Assembly: GCA_005772895.1 (NCBI GenBank)
Contig: SXIH01000023.1
Location: 1-64,000 of the forward strand
Source: Bacteroidota bacterium
GTDB lineage: Bacteria; Bacteroidota; Bacteroidia; 2-12-FULL-35-15
DNA length: 64,000 nucleotides
Direction: 5' to 3'
Part shown: positions 35,897 to 42,573 of the stretch, piece after piece
How positions within the stretch are numbered: the first letter of the stretch is position 1
Layout: every line of letters starts with the position of its first letter
Program-made: the position numbers and the translations under genes
Notes under the pieces: model-generated
What the model was told of the DNA's origin: nothing
The model's input: the letters and a program-made list of their open reading frames with translations, nothing else
Database searches by the model: none

Positions 35897-37477
35897 ATGA
35901 AAAAACTACTCATAATAATTTTGCTTACTCAAGCATCTATTTGTGTGTCTCAAACAAATATTAATATTTCTAATACAGCTGGTTGGGACACTGAACCATA
36001 CATTGCTGTAAATCCTAGCAATCCGAATAATATTGTTGCAGCATGGATGCGCTTGTCTGGTTTTACTCTTGCTATTGGAACAAGTTATTCAACTGATGGA
36101 GGAACAACCTGGAGTTCTCCAACTACTATTCCGCATTTGTATCCTGCATTTACTATGGCAGATGTTTCCCTTACTTTTGAGACCAGCGGAAAAGTTTATA
36201 TGACTTTTATTGATTATGCAACAACATTGGATTCTGGTTATGTGATGATAACTAAATCCATAAATGGTGGAGCAACGTGGAGCACACCTGTAAAAGTTTT
36301 AAGTGGATTAGCTAGTCCGGATAAACCAATCGATCGTCCTTGGGTAGTAATCGATAATAGTGGAGGTGTTTATGATGGAAGAATATATGTCGTTTCAAAA
36401 AGTGTTGACATTGGTGCAATGCCTCATCATATTTGGATGGAATATTCTGCAGATGATGGTGTAACTTGGAGCAGTCAAATTTTAGTGGATGATAGCATTC
36501 CTTCTAATTTAATTACCAATTCCATGGGAGTTCCTACTGTTGGTGCTGATGGAAGCTTATATATCGCTTACATGTCGTACGATCCTCCATCTAGTCCGTT
36601 TCCCCGAATCGTTTGTTTGAAATCTACAACTGGTGGAACAAGTTTTACTCCTTACATTATCGGTTATCCAGTTGCAGGCTCGGGGATGACTGATACTTTA
36701 TATCAAGGAAGTTATACTCTAAATGCTAATCCTGCTGTAATAGGAAATATTATTTTCACATTTACAGATAATAGAAACGGAGACCCGGATATTTTAAGTG
36801 TGCGTTCGAGTAACGGTGGTTTAACATGGACAGTAACACCAGTTCGTGTAAATGATGATGTTTTATCAAATGGTGTTGGACAGGATATGAGTTGGGCAGG
36901 ATTTTCAAACACTGGAAAATATATGGTGGCTTGGAGAGATAGAAGAAATACCGGAGGAACATCATCTTCTCCGTTTGAAATGTATACAACCGTTTCTTTG
37001 GATGGTGGTGCAACATTTAAACCGAATTACAATGTTAGTTCAAGTCCTTCTCCTTTTATAAATATTCAAAAAGGAAATGATTTTGTTGGAATTTGTTTAG
37101 ATGATAATAATATTTATAGCGACTGGTGCGACTTACGTACTGGTAATACTGAAATATTTGTGAATAAAACTCCTATGACTGTTTTTACTGGAATAGAAGA
37201 AGATGTAGCGAGTGAAATAAAATTAAATGTGTTTCCAAATCCAACTTCTGATAATGCTACAATGGTATTTATGCTAAAAGAAAAACAATTTTTGAAAATA
37301 ACATTAACAGATGTGAATGGTAAACTATTAAAAACAATTTCATCACAAGATTTTAATACAGGAGAACAAAAGTTGCAAATAAGTACTTCAGATTTATCAG
37401 CTGGTTCTTATTTATTGAATGTTGTTTCAGACAGTAATGTAATTGTAAGTACTACTTTGTTGAAAGTAGAGAGATAA
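35897..37477 (+). CDS. BNR/sialidase-like repeat protein with T9SS sorting domain
   Basis: A 526-residue exported protein: signal peptide (CVS-Q), then a six-bladed propeller-like region with Asp-box/BNR motifs (STDGGTTW, SINGGATW, SADDGVTW, SSNGGLTW, SLDGGATF). The last about 80 residues form a type A T9SS sorting domain (VFPNPTSDN, GSYLLNVV). Asp-boxes occur in sialidases but also in many non-enzymatic propellers. I do not see the full set of sialidase arginine and Tyr/Glu catalytic residues, so enzyme activity is unproven. A paralogue lies at 60516-62090 and shares the opening strategy of Asn-Pro-rich repeats (NPSNPNNIVAAW). Confidence 0.85.
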   Translation: MKKLLIIILLTQASICVSQTNINISNTAGWDTEPYIAVNPSNPNNIVAAWMRLSGFTLAIGTSYSTDGGTTWSSPTTIPHLYPAFTMADVSLTFETSGKVYMTFIDYATTLDSGYVMITKSINGGATWSTPVKVLSGLASPDKPIDRPWVVIDNSGGVYDGRIYVVSKSVDIGAMPHHIWMEYSADDGVTWSSQILVDDSIPSNLITNSMGVPTVGADGSLYIAYMSYDPPSSPFPRIVCLKSTTGGTSFTPYIIGYPVAGSGMTDTLYQGSYTLNANPAVIGNIIFTFTDNRNGDPDILSVRSSNGGLTWTVTPVRVNDDVLSNGVGQDMSWAGFSNTGKYMVAWRDRRNTGGTSSSPFEMYTTVSLDGGATFKPNYNVSSSPSPFINIQKGNDFVGICLDDNNIYSDWCDLRTGNTEIFVNKTPMTVFTGIEEDVASEIKLNVFPNPTSDNATMVFMLKEKQFLKITLTDVNGKLLKTISSQDFNTGEQKLQISTSDLSAGSYLLNVVSDSNVIVSTTLLKVER

Positions 37478-37511
37478 TCATCGTGTTAAAAAATGTTATT
37501 ATAGAGTACAA

Positions 37512-37545
37512 TTTGTAGGTTCAATTTTAGATTCTATTATATTTG
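37512..37545 (+). promoter_or_regulatory. Candidate promoter of the Cys-rich gene
   Basis: TTTG at 37512-37515 and TATATTTG at 37538-37545 (exact TAnnTTTG) are 22 nt apart, slightly more than usual. The ATG at 37550 lies only 4 nt after the -7 box, so the transcript may be leaderless. Confidence 0.45.
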
Positions 37546-37549
37546 ATTC

Positions 37550-37891
37550 ATGAGAATTGTTTCAGCAATACTATTTATTTATGTTTCTCTGTTAATTGTG
37601 TCGCCATCGCTGTGTGGAATGTTCACAGTTGTTGAGGAAACAGCTATGTGCAGTAATTCTTGTGAATATACTCAATGTTCAGGAGAACAAACAGAAAACG
37701 AATCATCTGATAAAAACTCACCTTGTACTCCTTGTTGTTTGGTTCAAAATTGCAATTGTTGTTTTCTTGCTCCATCTCCTTTTGAATTTCAACCTTTAAT
37801 TGTTTCCACTACAAAAAAAATACAATCGAAAAACGACAATGTGGTTTCAAATTATTCCTCCGATTGTTGGCATCCTCCTGAAATGAGTTGA
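37550..37891 (+). CDS. Small cysteine-rich secreted protein (DUF6660-like)
   Basis: A 113-residue protein with a signal peptide (residues about 1-21) followed by 11 cysteines, most in residues 34-72 (SCEYTQC, CTPCC, CNCC). The CTPCC..NCNCC arrangement resembles the CTPFCTCxCC block of DUF6660 proteins, which in Bacteroidota often lie beside heavy-metal efflux genes. No metal transporter is present here, so a metal role is only suggested. The C-terminal tail is polar. A second cysteine-dense gene follows 57 nt later. Confidence 0.65.
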   Translation: MRIVSAILFIYVSLLIVSPSLCGMFTVVEETAMCSNSCEYTQCSGEQTENESSDKNSPCTPCCLVQNCNCCFLAPSPFEFQPLIVSTTKKIQSKNDNVVSNYSSDCWHPPEMS

Positions 37892-37948
37892 TTTTTTTGG
37901 TCGCTCGCGACAAATAATAAATCAATTATTCACATTAAAAATTATAAA

Positions 37949-38041
37949 ATGACAAAATTAGTTATTGGCATTACTGCAGCTGTATTGGCTGTGGGTGCAA
38001 TTGTATGGTGCTGCTGCCCTTTCTGCAGCGGTTGCTGTTAA
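37949..38041 (+). CDS. 30-aa membrane microprotein with C-terminal cysteine cluster
   Basis: ATG 37949 to TAA 38041 encodes 30 residues: a Lys near the N-terminus, one hydrophobic helix of about 16 residues (LVIGITAAVLAVGAIV), then WCCCPFCSGCC. Six of the last ten residues are Cys. It ends at the peptide tail, 16 nt before a strong terminator, and begins 57 nt after the Cys-rich secreted protein, so it looks like a real short gene. No upstream SD is obvious, which is usual here. A metal-binding, redox or lipid-modified membrane peptide is possible; function is unknown and no family is recognised. Confidence 0.55.
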   Translation: MTKLVIGITAAVLAVGAIVWCCCPFCSGCC

Positions 38042-38057
38042 GTAAATCTTAACACAG

Positions 38058-38089
38058 AAGCCCCGGGTTGAATCACTCGGGGCTTTTTT
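38058..38089 (+). terminator. Rho-independent terminator after the microprotein gene
   Basis: Stem AAGCCCCG/CGGGGCTT (38058-38065 with 38078-38085) followed by six T residues, closing the Cys-rich two-gene unit. Confidence 0.9.
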
Positions 38090-38132
38090 GTTTAAAAATT
38101 AGTTAGATTTACATATCGATTTTGATTGATAC

Positions 38133-39221
38133 ATGAGAAAAATATTTTTACTAATCATTTGTGTTACTCATTTTTATACTTCCGCACAATCAACCCATGT
38201 TCTTTTCGGTGAGCGTGATTTAAAGAATGAGAATTTAGCTGTTTATATAGACAAAGATGGAAGTCCATATCCTGATTATACTATTTCTAATTCGTCTTTA
38301 GAAAACAGCAATGCTTCTTTAATAAATTGGTACGCTAGAAATCAAAACGATTTTCTTATAATTTCAAAACAATACAATTGTTCATTTGAAAAGTATAGTG
38401 AAGAGAATTGTATGGTTTTAAACGATTCAATTATTTCTGCAATCAACCAAACCATAAATAATAAAAAAGAAAATTATACTTCTGCAAGTTTTTTAATTCA
38501 CGGTTATAGAAAACCTTTTGTCAAATCAAATGGTGATCGTACTTCTCCCAGGGATTATGCAATAATGAAAGAAGCTTTTCAGCCTAATTTAAAAATATTG
38601 TTTGTTGAAGTCTATTGGGATGCGATGTATGATTGTTGTTACTCAACCAATAGAAAAAAGAACAAAGCATTGTATAGCCTTTTGCAAGAAGCTGAAAAAA
38701 ATGCTCTTCCTGTCGGACTAGGTTTGAGAAAAGTGCTTTATAGCATAAAGTTTGACACTATCAATATAATTACCCACAGTCTTGGAGCCCAAGTTGCCTT
38801 GCATTCATTATTTAACTCTAAAAAAAGTTCATTGCCTACGCCTGCAAACAGTAGGATAAACATTTGTTTGATTGCTCCTGCACTTTCTGATGATTCCTTT
38901 AAGGGTTATTACGATCGTAAAACGGATGTTGATTTTAAAAACAAAGACAATTACCATTTAATAATCGGTTACAACGATAATGATTTTGTGTTAAGAAAAA
39001 AAGTAGGCTGGTTTGGTCCGGGACCATATAGATATGTGAACACAACTTTAGGTTGCAATCACAAGGGTTGCACTTTGGATTTTAAGAAACATTTTGAAAA
39101 AAACTTTATTAATTCCCGTTTAACATTGTTTGATTTGTCATCTGTAGGACAATGTCATTTGGTAGGTTGTTATTGCTCTTCAGGGCATTTAGATGAGATG
39201 ATGACGTTTTTGAAAAAGTAA
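38133..39221 (+). CDS. Secreted alpha/beta hydrolase
   Basis: A 362-residue exported protein (signal peptide ending TSA-Q). The middle is an alpha/beta-hydrolase core: ASFLIHGYRKPF is the oxyanion-loop strand with HG, and Ser216 in the nucleophile elbow THSLGAQVALHSL fits GxSxG with His replacing the first Gly, as in several DUF900-like (PF05990) hydrolases. The catalytic His is probably in QCHLVGC. Extra cysteines (YDCCYS, GCYCSS) suggest disulfides. The substrate is unknown. It begins 92 nt after the microprotein and is separated from it by a terminator. Confidence 0.72.
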   Translation: MRKIFLLIICVTHFYTSAQSTHVLFGERDLKNENLAVYIDKDGSPYPDYTISNSSLENSNASLINWYARNQNDFLIISKQYNCSFEKYSEENCMVLNDSIISAINQTINNKKENYTSASFLIHGYRKPFVKSNGDRTSPRDYAIMKEAFQPNLKILFVEVYWDAMYDCCYSTNRKKNKALYSLLQEAEKNALPVGLGLRKVLYSIKFDTINIITHSLGAQVALHSLFNSKKSSLPTPANSRINICLIAPALSDDSFKGYYDRKTDVDFKNKDNYHLIIGYNDNDFVLRKKVGWFGPGPYRYVNTTLGCNHKGCTLDFKKHFEKNFINSRLTLFDLSSVGQCHLVGCYCSSGHLDEMMTFLKK

Positions 39222-39263
39222 TTATTTTACTCTATATTTACTTATCATATAAAATGAATTTCT

Positions 39264-40520
39264 ATGCTCAATAAAAGAACTTTTCTTAAATCATTGCTTT
39301 TATTTTCTGCAATACCTTTTACTTCAAAAGCAAAAAATATGCTGGATGAAATTCCGGAAGAACTTCTTGTTGAAAAGCCTGATGATTTTTGGTTGCAAAT
39401 ACGTAACGACTATAAACTAAAACCTGATTACATCAATCTGGAGAATGGCTATTTCAGTATGATGGCACAACCTGTATTAGAAAAGTATTTAGCAGATGTG
39501 CGAATGATAAATACAGAAGCATCTTATTATATGCGGACTGTTCAATTCGAAAATAAACAAAAAGTAAATGACAGGCTGGCTGAATTGTTAGGCTGTGCAA
39601 GTGATGAACTGATTATTACAAGAAATACTACTGAATCGTTGGATACTGTGATTTCCGGTATTGATTGGAAAGCGGGTGACGAAGCTGTAATGGCTGAACA
39701 GGATTATGGAAGTATGTTGGATATGTTTAAGCAGCAAAGCAAACGTTATGGAATAGTTAATAAAATAATTTCAATTCCCTTACATCCAAAAACGGATGAA
39801 GAAATTGTTGAGCTATATGCTAATGCGATTACTTCCAAAACTAAATTGCTAATGGTTTGTCATATGATAAACATTACAGGACAAATATTACCAATCAAAA
39901 AAATATGCGATATGGCACATAGTAAAGGAGTGGAAGTAATGGTAGACGGAGCACATGCAGTTGCACATTTTGATTTTAAAATTTCAGAATTGGGCTGTGA
40001 TTATTATGGCAGTAGTCTGCATAAATGGCTAGGAACTCCTATGGGAGCAGGAATATTATACATCCAGAAAGAAAAAATAAAAACACTTTGGCCTATTTAT
40101 GGAGAATATGGTTTTGCGGAGAAAGATGTTAAAAAATTGAATCATACAGGAACGCATCCTGTTTCAATTGATATTGCAATTCACCATGCAATTGACTATC
40201 ATAACAAAATTGGAGGCAAACGTAAGGAAGAACGTTTACGTTATTTACAAACGTTTTGGACATCTAAAGTTACAGACATAAAAGGAGTATATCTAAATAC
40301 ACCTCAAGATCCTTCCCGTCATTGTGGTATAGCAAATGTTGGAATAGAAGGAATGAAGCCAGCAGAGTTATCAAAAATATTATTGGACAAGCATAAAATC
40401 TGGACAGTTGCAATTGATTCAGCAAATGTTCATGGTGTGAGAGTTACTCCTCATGTTTATACAACTACATCAGAGTTGACTGTATTTATTAAGGCTTTGA
40501 AGGAGATTTCACTATATTAA
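39264..40520 (+). CDS. Class V aminotransferase-fold PLP enzyme with Tat-like N-terminus
   Basis: A 418-residue fold-type I PLP enzyme of the class V (isopenicillin N epimerase/cysteine desulfurase-like) group. Substrate-side segments are ITRNTTESLDTVISG and the phosphate and Asp region VDGAHAVAHFDF. Lys254 in SSLHKWLG should form the internal aldimine. Unusually, it starts with NKRTFLKSLLLFSAIPF, a hydrophobic leader preceded by K-R-x-F-L-K, a variant of the twin-arginine export motif. This suggests that folded PLP-loaded enzyme is exported. The reaction is unknown. It begins 42 nt after the alpha/beta hydrolase. Confidence 0.82.
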   Translation: MLNKRTFLKSLLLFSAIPFTSKAKNMLDEIPEELLVEKPDDFWLQIRNDYKLKPDYINLENGYFSMMAQPVLEKYLADVRMINTEASYYMRTVQFENKQKVNDRLAELLGCASDELIITRNTTESLDTVISGIDWKAGDEAVMAEQDYGSMLDMFKQQSKRYGIVNKIISIPLHPKTDEEIVELYANAITSKTKLLMVCHMINITGQILPIKKICDMAHSKGVEVMVDGAHAVAHFDFKISELGCDYYGSSLHKWLGTPMGAGILYIQKEKIKTLWPIYGEYGFAEKDVKKLNHTGTHPVSIDIAIHHAIDYHNKIGGKRKEERLRYLQTFWTSKVTDIKGVYLNTPQDPSRHCGIANVGIEGMKPAELSKILLDKHKIWTVAIDSANVHGVRVTPHVYTTTSELTVFIKALKEISLY

Positions 40521-40540
40521 TAAATAGTTTGAAAAAATTA

Positions 40541-40548
40541 TATATTTG
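40541..40548 (+). promoter_or_regulatory. Candidate -7 promoter box
   Basis: TATATTTG matches TAnnTTTG and ends 16 nt before ATG 40565. The -33 position has no TTTG, so this is a partial match. Confidence 0.35.
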
Positions 40549-40564
40549 TTTACATGCTTAAGAG

Positions 40565-40963
40565 ATGGATATGCCTTCCAACATAGAATTATTTGAAACT
40601 ACAATCGCTACATTTTGGTTCAATGTAGATGGTATTTTATGTGCTAATTCTAAAAAGGTGGAACGAAAAGTGGAACATTATAAAGAGATAATGCAATTGT
40701 ATAAATTTCTTATTGAAACAAAAAACATAAATAAGTTGTGTTTGTTGGGAGTGGTTGATAATAATATGAAGCAAGACAGTGTGGTACGAGAATATATTGT
40801 TAGTGAAATGCCAAAGTATGTAAAAGCACAAGCCCTTATTTCGCACAAACCATTGGATGCAAGTTTATCAAGTACTTTTGTAGGATTAAGTTGGAACGGG
40901 TTTCCTGTTAGATTGTTTAATAACGAAAATGAAGCGATTAAGTGGTTAAAGGAGTATGTTTAA
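40565..40963 (+). CDS. STAS/SpoIIAA-like small protein
   Basis: A 132-residue soluble protein with no signal peptide. The pattern, including TFWFNVDGILCANSKK, the KLCLLGVVDNN strand, a helix of VVREYIVSEMPKYVKAQALIS and an end in LFNNENEAIKWLKEYV, resembles the STAS/SpoIIAA-like (DUF7793) proteins of Bacteroidota. Such proteins bind or are dephosphorylated by serine phosphatases in partner-switching systems, and the next gene 129 nt away encodes a PAS-PP2C phosphatase. The family call is from memory of the pattern and is not certain. Confidence 0.55.
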   Translation: MDMPSNIELFETTIATFWFNVDGILCANSKKVERKVEHYKEIMQLYKFLIETKNINKLCLLGVVDNNMKQDSVVREYIVSEMPKYVKAQALISHKPLDASLSSTFVGLSWNGFPVRLFNNENEAIKWLKEYV

Positions 40964-41091
40964 GCAGTTTGTGTTGAAGGTAAATTTACTTATGTATAGT
41001 GTTATTTTGTGTTTATTTCTTACATCTGTAATTAAGCGTACTATTCTTTTGTTTCTCATCTTTCTTTTAGTCCTATATTGTGAGCTTATAC

Positions 41092-42270
41092 ATGATTGGA
41101 CATCTAGAAAATTCTACTCTTGATTATTTAACCGAAGGGTTTCAGTTGATTGGTTTCAACTGGCGTTATCTCTATGTAAATAATGCTGTTGTAAAACAAA
41201 GCAAATATTCCAGAGAAGAATTAATTGGATTCAGCATGATGGAAAAATATCCCGGCATTGAAAGTACCGATTTATTTATTACTCTAAAGAAATGTATGGA
41301 CGAGCGTTTTCCACAGCAAATTGAAACAGAATTTACTTTTCCTGATAATTCAATAGGCTGGTTTGAGCTAAATATTCATCCTGTTCCCGAAGGAATTTTT
41401 ATTCTCTCAATGGATATTAGTAGACGTAAAAATACCGAAAGAGAGCTGTATGAATTAAATGAGAGATTGGAAGAAACAGTTTTATTGAGAACTTTACAAT
41501 TGGAGAGTAAGAATAAAGATATGTTGGATAGTATTAATTATGCTAAGAATATTCAAAAAGCTTTTTTGCCTGATAAAGCAGAATTTTTGAATTTGTTTCC
41601 GGATGCTATGATTCTGTATAAGCCAAAAGATATAGTCAGTGGCGATTTTTATTGGTATAAGCAGTTAAATGGTAAAATAATTATTGCTGTGGCTGATTGC
41701 ACTGGACATGGAGTTCCAGGCGCAATGTTGAGTATGATTGGTATTGAAAAACTAAATAATGCTGTCTTGAAAAGCCAGGATCCATCAGAAATATTAAAAC
41801 AATTAAATAAAAGCATAAAAGTTGCATTGAGTCAATCTGGTTTAATAGATAGTTGTAATGATGGGATGGATATTGCAATTTGTTCTATTGATATAATTAA
41901 TAAAAGCATAAAATACGCTGGTGCTAATCGCCCTATTTGGGTTGTTAAAAAAGGGTCCACAGAAGTAGAGGAGATTAGAGGAACACGTTCATCAATCGGG
42001 GGACATGCTGAGATTGATCAGGAGTTTGAAAGTAATGATATAAGTTTACAACCTAATGATTCATTGTACATTTTTTCTGATGGGTATGCTGATACTTTTA
42101 ATGGATTGACAGGTAAAAAGCTTACTACTAAAAAGTTTAAAGAAGTTCTGCTTAGTATTCAGGGCAAAACGATGCATCAGCAACAAAAATATCTTGACGA
42201 TTATATTAAAATCTGGAAAGAAAATGTAGAGCAGATAGATGATATCTTGGTCTTGGGTATACGTATATAA
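41092..42270 (+). CDS. PAS domain-PP2C (SpoIIE-like) serine phosphatase
   Basis: A 392-residue signalling protein. Residues about 5-110 are a PAS sensor domain (TEGFQLIGFNWRYLYVNNAVVKQ, FELNIHPVPEGIFILSMDIS). A coiled-coil linker (about 110-140) leads to a PP2C/SpoIIE phosphatase domain (about 150-392) with metal-site segments VSGDFYWYKQ, VADCTGHGVPGAMLS, DGMDIAICSID and FSDGYADTFNG. The organism may use it to control a STAS-like anti-anti-sigma factor. The frame opens at 41080 with a GTG start; I use ATG 41092, which loses only four residues. It is the second gene of a likely two-gene signalling module. Confidence 0.88.
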   Translation: MIGHLENSTLDYLTEGFQLIGFNWRYLYVNNAVVKQSKYSREELIGFSMMEKYPGIESTDLFITLKKCMDERFPQQIETEFTFPDNSIGWFELNIHPVPEGIFILSMDISRRKNTERELYELNERLEETVLLRTLQLESKNKDMLDSINYAKNIQKAFLPDKAEFLNLFPDAMILYKPKDIVSGDFYWYKQLNGKIIIAVADCTGHGVPGAMLSMIGIEKLNNAVLKSQDPSEILKQLNKSIKVALSQSGLIDSCNDGMDIAICSIDIINKSIKYAGANRPIWVVKKGSTEVEEIRGTRSSIGGHAEIDQEFESNDISLQPNDSLYIFSDGYADTFNGLTGKKLTTKKFKEVLLSIQGKTMHQQQKYLDDYIKIWKENVEQIDDILVLGIRI

Positions 42271-42294
42271 ACAAATATAGCAGGTTGCAAAAAA

Positions 42295-42325
42295 TTGAAA
42301 TTTTATATTCTATCTCTTATATTTG
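42295..42325 (+). promoter_or_regulatory. Candidate promoter of the small lipoprotein gene
   Basis: TTG at 42295-42297 and TATATTTG at 42318-42325 (exact TAnnTTTG) are separated by 20 nt, the ideal spacing. The implied transcript start, about 15 nt before ATG 42346, makes 42346 the natural start. An in-frame TTG codon at 42295 is the -33 element itself. Confidence 0.6.
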
Positions 42326-42345
42326 CAACTAAAATACCTTTAAAC

Positions 42346-42573
42346 ATGAAAATAAGGCTTGTATTTATTTCTGCTATAATAGCATTATCATTGAGTTCCT
42401 GTAAAAAAGATTATCAATGTGTTTGTACCAATACAAATACCGGCAATGTTCATTATGGTGATAAGATGGAAGCAAATGCTTTTACTAAAAAGACTGCGGA
42501 AGCAACCTGTGAGAATAATAATAACTTATCAGGCGGCACTTTAAAGGATTGTCACTTGGAAGATTATAAGTAA
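42346..42573 (+). CDS. Small lipoprotein
   Basis: A 75-residue lipoprotein: signal sequence MKIRLVFISAIIALSLSSC with the lipid-modified Cys at residue 19, then about 56 residues with four further Cys (YQCVC, EATCENN, KDCH) that may form disulfides. Tyr, Lys and Asn are frequent. No family is recognised. I start at ATG 42346 because a promoter with correct spacing overlaps the longer open frame at 42295. Its stop codon directly abuts the stop codon of the convergent PgpH-like gene. Confidence 0.65.
   Translation: MKIRLVFISAIIALSLSSCKKDYQCVCTNTNTGNVHYGDKMEANAFTKKTAEATCENNNNLSGGTLKDCHLEDYK

Noticed and set aside
37596-37799. Alternative frame overlapping the Cys-rich gene
   Set aside because: It has no export signal, and the 37550 frame has a signal peptide, promoter and family-like cysteine pattern.
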